Source: an uncultured Bacteroidota bacterium (GTDB lineage: Bacteria; Bacteroidota; Bacteroidia; Bacteroidales; P3). From it: 33,846 bases of DNA. The stretch is from contig CADBOG010000075.1 in the NCBI GenBank assembly GCA_902796265.1, forward strand, positions 1 to 33,846, in the 5' to 3' direction. Positions 1 to 7,781 of this stretch are shown piece after piece (within the stretch, counting starts at the first letter, position 1; every line of letters begins with the position of its first letter). The position numbers were made by a program, and so were the translations under genes. The notes under the pieces were generated by a model. That model saw only the letters and a program-made list of their open reading frames with translations. It did no database searches and was not told where the DNA came from.

Positions 1-1
1 C

Positions 2-718
<717 letters not shown>

Positions 719-725
719 TTTATGG

Positions 726-801
726 TAAAGGTTTTACGGTTTACGTAGCCAAAGCAACCAGGCCGATGACTAATTTCCTAAACCTTAAACTTTAAACCTT
801 A
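726..801. repeat. Imperfect inverted repeat with short direct repeats in the atpD-atpC gap
   Basis: The arm at 726-743 can pair with 786-801 at about 14 of 16 positions with two bulged bases. The right arm also holds a direct repeat of TAAACCTT at 779-786 and 793-800. It could be a weak mRNA hairpin between atpD and atpC, for example affecting the relative yield of beta and epsilon, but the pairing is AT-rich. Its function is unproven. Confidence 0.35.
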
Positions 802-819
802 AACAATAAAATTCAAACC

Positions 820-1056
820 ATGCAAGTCAAAATCATCAAACCCGACACCATCCTATACGAAGGTCCAGCAACTCTTATCCAGTTGCCTGGCACAGGAGGA
901 TTATTTGAGATTCTAGAAAACCACGCACCCATCATTTCAAGCCTTGCTGCCGGTAGCATCCGTTTGCAAACCGATGGTCAAGAGGAGAAGGTTTTCGAGA
1001 TCAAAGCCGGTGTCGTCAAGGGTCAAGAAAACGACATTCTAATATTGGTTCAATAA
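820..1056 (+). CDS. atpC: F-type ATP synthase subunit epsilon, short form
   Basis: This is the epsilon subunit of the F1 central stalk, which joins gamma to the c-ring. The 78 residues cover only the N-terminal beta-sandwich: the start MQVKIIKPDTILYEGPA, then the LPGTGGLFEILENHAPIISSL segment that matches the family G-x-F/L-x-(I/V)-L-x-x-HAP pattern. The helical hairpin that forms the inhibitory C-terminal domain in E. coli epsilon (about 138 residues in total) is absent. Short epsilon proteins are, to my knowledge, usual in Bacteroidota, so this is probably not a truncation. Inhibition of ATP hydrolysis by the epsilon C-terminus is then not available. It lies between atpD and hppA, only 23 bp before hppA. 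Confidence 0.93.
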   Translation: MQVKIIKPDTILYEGPATLIQLPGTGGLFEILENHAPIISSLAAGSIRLQTDGQEEKVFEIKAGVVKGQENDILILVQ

Positions 1057-1079
1057 TTATTAACATAAACATAACAATC

Positions 1080-3515
1080 ATGAAGAAATTACTTCCACTA
1101 CTGTCGGCTTTGGTGCTTCCAGCACTCACGTTCGCTAGTGAAGCCGACTTGATGATGCCGCAAGGCTTTAAAGAAAGTTCAGACACAAATATCCTCTATT
1201 GGGGATTTCTAATCGTTGCTCTCGGTCTTCTTTTCGGTTTCTGGCAGTTCAGCAAAGTACGCAATCTCAAAGCCCACAAATCCATGCTCGAGATTGGCAA
1301 CGTCATCTTCAAGACCTGCTCAACATACCTTAAGCAGCAAGGCAAATTCCTCATCATTCTTTTCCTTTTTATTGGTGCCGCCATCGCGCTCTATTTCGGT
1401 GTGCTTAGCGACATGAAGCTTGGTGGAGTCCTTCTTGTCCTTGCTTGGACCATTATAGGCATCCTCGGCAGCTACGGAGTTGCTTGGTTTGGTGTCCGCA
1501 TGAACACCCTTGCCAACGCACGTATGGCATTTGCCTCGCTCCGTCGCCGTCCCCTCGACCTGCTCAATATTCCCCTGCGTGCTGGTATGAGCATCGGCAT
1601 TGTGCTGATTTGTGTCGAGCTGGTTCTTATGCTCGTCATACTTCTCTGCATGCCTGAAGATCTTGCAGGTAGCTGCTTTATGGGTTTCGCCATTGGCGAG
1701 AGTCTCGGTGCTTCTGCCCTCCGTATCGCTGGTGGTATTTTCACTAAGATTGCCGACATCGGAAGCGACCTCATGAAAGTTGTCTTCAAGATTGGTGAGG
1801 ATGACCCACGCAATCCTGGCGTCATTGCTGACTGCACCGGCGACAATGCTGGCGACAGCATCGGACCCACCGCCGACGGTTTCGAGACCTACGGCGTCAC
1901 TGGTGTCGCTCTTGTCAGCTTTATCCTCCTTGCTGTTCCCGATCCCAACCTTCAGACAAAGCTCCTCGTTTGGATCTTTGCCATGCGTATTCTCGGCATT
2001 ATTGCCTCTGTCCTCGCCTACTATATCAACGGCGCTATAGCTAAAGCAAAATACAGCAAGTCTGACGACCTTGACTTCGAGAAACCTCTGACATCCCTTG
2101 TTTGGATTACTTCAATCCTTTCCATCTGTGGCACTTTCCTTGCCAGTTTCTTCATTCTTGGAGATGTCAAAGAGGTCATGTACAATGATGCAGCATACTC
2201 CATGAATAACCTTTGGTTAGCCCTCTCTATCATCATTAGCTGTGGTACACTCGGCGCTGCTCTCATTCCTGAGTTCACAAAGATTTTCACATCACCTACT
2301 TCCAAACATGTTGGTGAAGTCGTAAAGGCTTCAGAGCAAGGTGGTGCTTCGCTCAACATCCTCAGCGGCATTGTTGCTGGTAACATGGGTGCTTTTTGGA
2401 CGGGCATCGTCTTTTTCGTGCTGATGCTCATCGCCTACATGGCCGCCACCGGTTTTGGCATCGAGCCCGTCTTCGGACCCTTCTTCACCATCTTTGCCTT
2501 CGGTCTTGTAGCCTTCGGTATGCTGGGCATGGGTCCTGTGACAATTGCTGTCGACAGCTATGGTCCTGTTACCGACAACGCACAATCGGTCTATGAGCTC
2601 TCCCTCATAGAGGACGACATCGAGAAGACCACCAAGGAGGTTGAAAGCGAGTTTGGTTTCAAACCCGACTTCGAGAAAGCAAAATACTATCTTGAAGCTA
2701 ACGATGGCGCTGGCAACACCTTCAAGGCCACTGCCAAACCCGTTCTCATCGGTACTGCTGTTGTGGGTGCTACCACGATGATTTTCTCACTCATTCTCAT
2801 GATTCAGAAAGCTCTCGGCATCGAACCTGCCAGCATCCTCAACCTGCTCAATCCCTACAGCATTCTCGGATTCATCCTCGGTGGCTGCGTCATCTTCTGG
2901 TTCACGGGTGCTTCCATGCAGGCTGTCACTACTGGTGCCAACCGTGCTGTCGAGTTCATCAAAAACAACATCAAGCTCGACCCCAACGCTCCCAAGAAGG
3001 CTGATACTGAGAAGAGCCAAGAGGTTGTCAAGATTTGCACCAACTATGCTCAAAAGGGCATGATCAATATCTTCATCGCCATCTTCTGCTTCGCACTTGG
3101 ACTCGCCTGCATAAGCTCGCCCGGCAGTATTGGTGGCGAAAACGCCGTATGTCTCTTTGTCAGCTACCTCATCTCCATTGCCGTCTTCGGTCTCTTCCAG
3201 GCCGTCTATATGGCTAATGCCGGTGGCGCTTGGGACAATGCCAAGAAGGTTGTCGAGGTCGACATGAAGGCAAAAGGCACACCACTCCACGATGCCAGCG
3301 TCGTAGGCGACACCGTTGGCGACCCATTCAAAGACACCAGTTCGGTGGCTCTCAACCCCATTATCAAGTTCACCACGCTGTTCGGTGTTCTCGCAATGGA
3401 AATTGCCATTGCCGACAAGTTTAAAGCTGTTGCTCCTTGGGTTGGCGTAGTCTTCATTCTTATCGCTCTCGTCTTCGTTTACCGCTCATTCTACAAAATG
3501 CGCATCACGAAGTAA
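1080..3515 (+). CDS. hppA: Membrane-bound ion-translocating pyrophosphatase
   Basis: This is a homodimeric integral membrane enzyme that hydrolyses pyrophosphate and pumps H+ and/or Na+ out of the cytoplasm. It has 811 residues and many hydrophobic segments. The N-terminus (MKKLLPLLSALVLPALTFAS) reads like the first helix or a cleavable signal. The catalytic loop EDDPRNPGVIADCTGDNAGD lies near residues 240-260. The second active-site loop includes DNAKKVVEVD near 718 and GDTVGDPFKDTSSVALN near 745. The segment GNTFKAT near residue 544 has Lys at the position where K+-dependent enzymes usually have Ala. That would suggest K+-independence, but some Bacteroides enzymes belong to a Na+/H+ subfamily, so ion use is not settled by sequence. 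The gene begins 23 bp after atpC and is probably cotranscribed with the ATP synthase genes. A tandem repeat and a terminator follow. Confidence 0.96.
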   Translation: MKKLLPLLSALVLPALTFASEADLMMPQGFKESSDTNILYWGFLIVALGLLFGFWQFSKVRNLKAHKSMLEIGNVIFKTCSTYLKQQGKFLIILFLFIGAAIALYFGVLSDMKLGGVLLVLAWTIIGILGSYGVAWFGVRMNTLANARMAFASLRRRPLDLLNIPLRAGMSIGIVLICVELVLMLVILLCMPEDLAGSCFMGFAIGESLGASALRIAGGIFTKIADIGSDLMKVVFKIGEDDPRNPGVIADCTGDNAGDSIGPTADGFETYGVTGVALVSFILLAVPDPNLQTKLLVWIFAMRILGIIASVLAYYINGAIAKAKYSKSDDLDFEKPLTSLVWITSILSICGTFLASFFILGDVKEVMYNDAAYSMNNLWLALSIIISCGTLGAALIPEFTKIFTSPTSKHVGEVVKASEQGGASLNILSGIVAGNMGAFWTGIVFFVLMLIAYMAATGFGIEPVFGPFFTIFAFGLVAFGMLGMGPVTIAVDSYGPVTDNAQSVYELSLIEDDIEKTTKEVESEFGFKPDFEKAKYYLEANDGAGNTFKATAKPVLIGTAVVGATTMIFSLILMIQKALGIEPASILNLLNPYSILGFILGGCVIFWFTGASMQAVTTGANRAVEFIKNNIKLDPNAPKKADTEKSQEVVKICTNYAQKGMINIFIAIFCFALGLACISSPGSIGGENAVCLFVSYLISIAVFGLFQAVYMANAGGAWDNAKKVVEVDMKAKGTPLHDASVVGDTVGDPFKDTSSVALNPIIKFTTLFGVLAMEIAIADKFKAVAPWVGVVFILIALVFVYRSFYKMRITK

Positions 3516-3516
3516 C

Positions 3517-3660
3517 TTGATTACTAATTAAGGTTCAACCTTGTTTATTAAGAAAGGTTGGACCTTTATTATTAAAAAAGGTTGGACCCTGATTACTAAG
3601 AAAGGTTCAACCTTTATTATTAAGAAAGGTCTTAACTTGATTACTAAGAAAGGTTATAAC
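3517..3660. repeat. Six 24-bp tandem repeats downstream of hppA
   Basis: Six head-to-tail units of exactly 24 bp run without spacers (3517-3540, 3541-3564, 3565-3588, 3589-3612, 3613-3636, 3637-3660). Each unit has a T/A-rich half with a TATTAAG or TACTAAG-like core, followed by AAAGGTT and an ACC or AAC end. The last two units are the most divergent. Some units contain GGTTNNACC, a short inverted repeat. The array starts one base after the hppA stop codon and ends 31 bp before the terminator, so it lies in the hppA 3' UTR. It is not a CRISPR because there are no spacers. Confidence 0.93.
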
Positions 3661-3691
3661 ATAACCGAGCTAGTAATGCAATAATACGTCA

Positions 3692-3724
3692 AAAGGGGGC
3701 TGCATCCGCAGCCCCCTTTCTTTT
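3692..3724. terminator. Bidirectional rho-independent terminator between hppA and the metallopeptidase gene
   Basis: A perfect 12-bp stem (3692-3703 with 3708-3719, core GGGGGCTGC) closes a 4-base loop ATCC. It is followed by CTTTTTAT on the plus strand and preceded by an A-run that becomes a T-run on the minus strand. It lies between two converging genes, so it can stop transcription from both sides. Confidence 0.92.
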
Positions 3725-3781
3725 TATCACAAACCTGCATGAAGGTTCTTGTCTGACTATATTTTACTTCTGTCCAGCCGA

Positions 3782-4636
3782 TTACAGAGCATTATAGGGA
3801 ACAGAGAATGTTTCGCCCTTTGACATATCGCCTGTGGTAAGACCTTTCTTAAGCCAGCGCATACGCTGAGCCGAAGTGCCGTGGGTGAATGATTCGGGAG
3901 AAGCATAGCCACGGGCATTCTTCTGCAGATAGTCATCGCCAATCTTCTGTGCAGCATTGATAGCCTCCTCAAGGTCACCATCCTCAAGCGAACCGAACAT
4001 TTTGTTCTCATAATAGCCCCAAACACCTGCATAGAAATCGGCAAGAAGTTCGACACGGACACTAATCTGGTTCTTTTTCGTCTCGTTGCTCTGCGCCATA
4101 TCGCGATGGGCAGGTTCAAGGATACCGAGCAAGTTCTCCACATGATGTCCCACCTCATGAGCTATGACGTATGCGTAGGCAAAGTCGCCGCCAGCTCCCA
4201 ACGACTTTGGCATCTCGTTGAAGAAATCGAGGTCAAGGTAGACACAGCGGTCGGCCGAACAATAGAAAGGACCCGACGATGCACTGGCCCCGCCACAACC
4301 GCTCTGCACGCTACCATGAAATAGCACCAGCGTGGGAGGTTCATATTTCTTTCCCATGCGTTTGAACTCTGCCGTCCAAACATCCTCAGTGCTAGCAAGA
4401 ATCTGTTCAGCAAATTCGCGCAGCTGCTCCTCCTGCTCTGAAGGCACATACTCAGTTTGTTGGCCTTGCTGGCCAGTAAGCTGCTGTGCCACTTCCGAGA
4501 TGTCGCCACGACCGGTCAATAAGGTTATCAATGCCACAATGATGGCTCCGCCGATACCAAGACCGGCGATCTTACCGCCACTCTTGCCGCGACGGTCATC
4601 CACATTAGTGCTTCTTCTTCTTCCTGATAAGTCCAT
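3782..4636 (-). CDS. Neutral zinc metallopeptidase (YpfJ / PF04228 family)
   Basis: This is a predicted membrane-anchored zinc peptidase of 284 residues, matching the family's usual length. An Arg/Lys-rich cytoplasmic N-terminus (MDLSGRRRSTNVDDRRGKSG) precedes one transmembrane segment at about 24-41, so the catalytic domain should lie outside the cytoplasm. The HExxH zinc motif is at residues 160-164 in AYVIAHEVGHHVENLLG. The upstream QSGCGGASASSGPFYCSAD and YLDLDFF segments and the late ESFTHGTSAQRMRWLKKG are family signatures. It is the last gene of a minus-strand run after truA and prmA, starting 60 bp beyond the prmA stop, and ends at the bidirectional terminator. The physiological substrate is not known. 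Confidence 0.93.
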   Translation of the reverse strand: MDLSGRRRSTNVDDRRGKSGGKIAGLGIGGAIIVALITLLTGRGDISEVAQQLTGQQGQQTEYVPSEQEEQLREFAEQILASTEDVWTAEFKRMGKKYEPPTLVLFHGSVQSGCGGASASSGPFYCSADRCVYLDLDFFNEMPKSLGAGGDFAYAYVIAHEVGHHVENLLGILEPAHRDMAQSNETKKNQISVRVELLADFYAGVWGYYENKMFGSLEDGDLEEAINAAQKIGDDYLQKNARGYASPESFTHGTSAQRMRWLKKGLTTGDMSKGETFSVPYNAL

Positions 4637-4696
4637 AATAATAAGGGTTTAAAGTTATACGTTTTCTTTGTAATCGGAGCATTCATGCTCCAATGA

Positions 4697-5542
4697 TTAA
4701 TTGATTTTCTTCAATTTGATTGCCGTCCACTCGTTACGGCACTTCTGCAAGACCGGACGGAGTCCCAATCCTTCAGCCACACCGAGCAGAGAATCAACAT
4801 CATGCTCGTAGAATCCACTGAGGAATAGCGTTCCGCCAGGGTTAAGAACCGAAACGTAAGAGTGCATGTCGCGCATCAAAATGTTACGGTTGATGTTGGC
4901 GAGGATGACATCAAAATGCTTGTCCTCAGTAAGCAACGAGGCGTCGCCAAGCAGAGGGGTAACCACAACATGGTTCCTTTCAAAATTCTCCTGGGCGTTG
5001 CGGAATGCCCATTCGTCCACATCGATAGCCTCGACGTATGACGCACCTTTCTTTGCTGCGAGGATTGCCAAGACACCTGTTCCACTACCCATATCAAGCA
5101 CTCGCCTGCCCTCTAGTTCCTCCTGCTCGAGAAGAGAAAGCATCAAGTATGTGGTGGCGTGATGAGCCGTGCCGAACGACATCTTCGGTTCAATCTCGAT
5201 TTCATATTTCACATCATCGCGATGCGGATGGAATGGAGCCCTAACCCAGCAAAAGCCCTCAACAAGGACAGCTTGGTGCTGGCGTTCCCACTCTTCGTTA
5301 TAATCTTTGTCTGGCAAATCCTCAACAGACAATTGATAACTGAAAGAGGACGATTGCTGAAGTTCTTCGATTTGGGATTTAAGCCAATCCATGTCAAACT
5401 GTTCAGTTGGGACATAAGCCTTGAGTCCGTCAGGAGTCTCGACAAAACTATCGTAAGGTCCCTCGTCACCCAAGCTATATATTAGCAAGTCGCGATAAGG
5501 ATTCAGTTTTGAAAGAGTTATCTTTACTTCGGTATATTTCAT
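4697..5542 (-). CDS. prmA: Ribosomal protein L11 methyltransferase
   Basis: This is an S-adenosylmethionine-dependent methyltransferase that trimethylates ribosomal protein L11. It has 281 residues, in the family range. The N-terminal part (about 1-110) is the L11-recognition domain. The class I methyltransferase fold follows, with the PrmA segment SFGTAHHATT (122-131), the SAM-binding motif VLDMGSGTG (148-156), the acidic residue after strand 2 in EAIDVDEWA, and DVILANINRNIL in place of the NPP(Y/F)-type motif, which is normal for PrmA. Its ATG overlaps the truA TGA as ATGA (5539-5542), so translation of the two is probably coupled. Confidence 0.95.
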   Translation of the reverse strand: MKYTEVKITLSKLNPYRDLLIYSLGDEGPYDSFVETPDGLKAYVPTEQFDMDWLKSQIEELQQSSSFSYQLSVEDLPDKDYNEEWERQHQAVLVEGFCWVRAPFHPHRDDVKYEIEIEPKMSFGTAHHATTYLMLSLLEQEELEGRRVLDMGSGTGVLAILAAKKGASYVEAIDVDEWAFRNAQENFERNHVVVTPLLGDASLLTEDKHFDVILANINRNILMRDMHSYVSVLNPGGTLFLSGFYEHDVDSLLGVAEGLGLRPVLQKCRNEWTAIKLKKIN

Positions 5543-6366
5543 TGATGTGTTGATGTATTGATACTTTGATTTATTGATAGTTCACTCCAATCGTATTCAA
5601 CTTTAGTCAAAAAAAGACCTTGAGCTGGCATGCTGACACCCGCTGCACATCGGTTCTTTTTCTCTACAATGGCACGAAGTCCCTCGATGCTAAGCTTGCC
5701 CCTTCCCACATCAAGCAGAGTACCAGTAACCGAACGTACCATATTGCGCAAAAAGCGGTTAGACTTTATCGTAAAAACTATCTCCTCTCCCACTCTATCC
5801 CAATGCGCCTCGCTAAGATGACAAATATTTGTCTTATTGTCGGTATGAAGTTTGGCAAAACTAGTAAAATCGTCATATTCCATCAGCACCTTGGAAGCCT
5901 CGTTCATTTTGTCTATATCGGGATTGAAATAGATGCGACTGTAAAGACCTTGCGCAAACGGCAGTCGTGCATCCGAGACGTGGTATTGATAAGTACGCGA
6001 CAACGCAGAGAAACGAGCATGGAAGTTGTCTGCCACTCTGAAAATATCAAATATTGCAATATCAGGCGGCAAGTAACTATTGAGTTTGAATACAAGATTC
6101 TTAGTATCCAAAGGCATTACTTTTTCAGACAAGTTATCAGCACTCAACCCACTATCCTCTTCACCGGTTTTCACATCGAAATGGGCATAGAAATCAGAAG
6201 CGTGAACTCCCGTGTCGGTACGGCCACAACCAACAATGGCTATGGGAGTGCGCAAAAGCGTGCTCAGTGCCTGCTCCAAGGTCAATTGCACAGTCGGCAA
6301 TTCCGGTTGTGTCTGCCACCCGCAATAGTTGGCTCCATTATATGCAAGATGAATTACGTAACGCAA
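5539..6366 (-). CDS. truA: tRNA pseudouridine(38-40) synthase
   Basis: TruA converts uridines 38-40 in the anticodon arm of many tRNAs to pseudouridine. The protein is 275 residues long. The N-terminus (MRYVIHLAYNGANYCGWQ) is the family start, and the catalytic Asp51 lies in GCGRTDTGVHA. Later signatures include HARFSALSRTYQYHV and FTIKSNRFLRNMVRSVTGTL. The C-terminal 15 residues are Ser/Asn/Ile-rich and look non-conserved. It is the first of a truA-prmA pair with an ATGA overlap. The 116-bp gap upstream carries a direct repeat. Confidence 0.96.
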   Translation of the reverse strand: MRYVIHLAYNGANYCGWQTQPELPTVQLTLEQALSTLLRTPIAIVGCGRTDTGVHASDFYAHFDVKTGEEDSGLSADNLSEKVMPLDTKNLVFKLNSYLPPDIAIFDIFRVADNFHARFSALSRTYQYHVSDARLPFAQGLYSRIYFNPDIDKMNEASKVLMEYDDFTSFAKLHTDNKTNICHLSEAHWDRVGEEIVFTIKSNRFLRNMVRSVTGTLLDVGRGKLSIEGLRAIVEKKNRCAAGVSMPAQGLFLTKVEYDWSELSINQSINTSTHQ

Positions 6367-6408
6367 GGTACAATTGAATAAAGATTAATACAAACGTTTG
6401 ACAATTTT

Positions 6409-6452
6409 CGATTCTAACAAATCATGTTCTACAACAATCGATTCCAACAAAT
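6409..6452. repeat. Direct repeat upstream of truA
   Basis: CGATTCTAACAAAT (6409-6422) recurs as CGATTCCAACAAAT (6439-6452) with one mismatch, 30 bp apart. It lies in the 116-bp gap between the lipoprotein gene and truA. A repeat spaced by about three helical turns could be a protein-binding site, but it could also be chance in AT-rich DNA. Confidence 0.55.
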
Positions 6453-6482
6453 AAAAACACACATTAGTATCAATCCAACAGC

Positions 6483-7721
6483 CTATTCAGCAGCAGGTAT
6501 CGGTGATACATGTTGTCTCATTTCCTCGATGTCGAGCATACGGTAGGTTGGCTGAAGTGTATCGTTGTAGTAATCTTTGTTGTTTTTGAAATTCTCCTTT
6601 TGATATTCGCTAGCACGGTCGAATAGGTTGTTCGACACCGCCTTCTTGATATCCATCAATTTCATCTCTCCCGCCTCATATTTCTTTTTCTCCTTATCTG
6701 ACAAGTATTTGGATATTTTCTGATAATAGCGTTCCTCCAGATGACCGGTAGCCTCGTCGTAGTGGTCGTCAAGCTCGGGCAAGTTCACCCATCCAGTAAT
6801 TGTTGTCTCCAACAAAGAAATTTTCTTTTTGCTCTTGTCAGAATAGTATCCGAGGTATGCGTGGCATGGCTCAACAATGATTATGGGATACATACCCACT
6901 TTACGCATAATAGACGAGAAGAAGACACAAGCATCTATGCAGTTGGCTTGACGATTGGTGTAGACATCATCGAAGAACCTTATATACTGGGAGTTGGATT
7001 TGCGAGAACCATTCGAGGTACACGAAATAGAAGAGTATGCCAATCCACGATTAAGAGCAAAAAACCAGATGGCACGCATCTGACTATCCACCTTTTTCTC
7101 TGTACGAGAGCCATCAAATTTCGTAACGATACCTTGAGACAAAATCTCACTTAGCATACCATCAATCTTAGGATGATCCTCATTGACATATGCTGCAAAA
7201 AGCCAACGATAATCGTGATACTTTCCATCACTGCCCACCAACGACATCAGGCATTCGTTGACAGGCCGGAAATTAAGCTTAATATTTTTCACATCTACCT
7301 CTTCATCATTGATATAGCACGTGAAAGTAAGCACCAAATTACCCTGCTGACGGAGTTTGTACAAGGTTTCATACTTCCATCTGATGACTGGCTCGAATGT
7401 ATACCTTTCGCCGCGGCGAGGCAATGTTTCCTGCGTAATACTCACATAGTTAAGCATTGTTGAGTCGGTTACGATTCGAAGCACCGCATTATTTGTAGGT
7501 GCCGTTACACTAATCTGAAACAAAGGGCGCTCTAATCCCTCGTCACTATTTGCCAGTGCCAGCATCATTGATGGGTAAAGGACTCCGTCAAAATCAGCAT
7601 CATAAATGGCTTCAAAATTCACCACCTTAGGGTCGATGGTTTTCTTGACCACTATATGTCCGCAAGATGACAATAGCAACAATGCAACAACTGATAAAAG
7701 TATAAACTTGTGTTTTCGCAT
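6483..7721 (-). CDS. Predicted lipoprotein with a transglutaminase-like core
   Basis: The start at 7721 is chosen because it gives a classic lipoprotein signal, MRKHKFILLSVVALLLLSSC, with the lipidated Cys at residue 20. An upstream in-frame ATG at 7778 would put 19 extra residues before it. The mature protein is about 390 residues. Residues 255-305 contain RQANCIDACVFFSSIMRKVG, PCHAYLGYY and SLLETT, giving a possible Cys261-His287-Glu305 set. This order and spacing resemble the transglutaminase-like/papain-fold superfamily. The N-terminal half (about 30-200) is beta-rich and unrecognised. It is probably anchored in the periplasm or at the cell surface. It starts 60 bp after the NSS transporter stop on the same strand. 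The substrate and the catalytic status are unknown. Confidence 0.75.
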   Translation of the reverse strand: MRKHKFILLSVVALLLLSSCGHIVVKKTIDPKVVNFEAIYDADFDGVLYPSMMLALANSDEGLERPLFQISVTAPTNNAVLRIVTDSTMLNYVSITQETLPRRGERYTFEPVIRWKYETLYKLRQQGNLVLTFTCYINDEEVDVKNIKLNFRPVNECLMSLVGSDGKYHDYRWLFAAYVNEDHPKIDGMLSEILSQGIVTKFDGSRTEKKVDSQMRAIWFFALNRGLAYSSISCTSNGSRKSNSQYIRFFDDVYTNRQANCIDACVFFSSIMRKVGMYPIIIVEPCHAYLGYYSDKSKKKISLLETTITGWVNLPELDDHYDEATGHLEERYYQKISKYLSDKEKKKYEAGEMKLMDIKKAVSNNLFDRASEYQKENFKNNKDYYNDTLQPTYRMLDIEEMRQHVSPIPAAE

Positions 7722-7781
7722 ATTAAAAAAGACTTGGTGACTTCTATCGACAAGCTTTGTGGAATTCAAATCACTCAATTG

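Noticed and set aside
3517..3660. Tandem repeats considered as a CRISPR array
   Set aside because: The units are contiguous with no unique spacers, and no cas gene is nearby.
5620..6381. 253-codon plus-strand ORF opposite truA
   Set aside because: It is antisense to a fully conserved truA and its sequence has no family resemblance.
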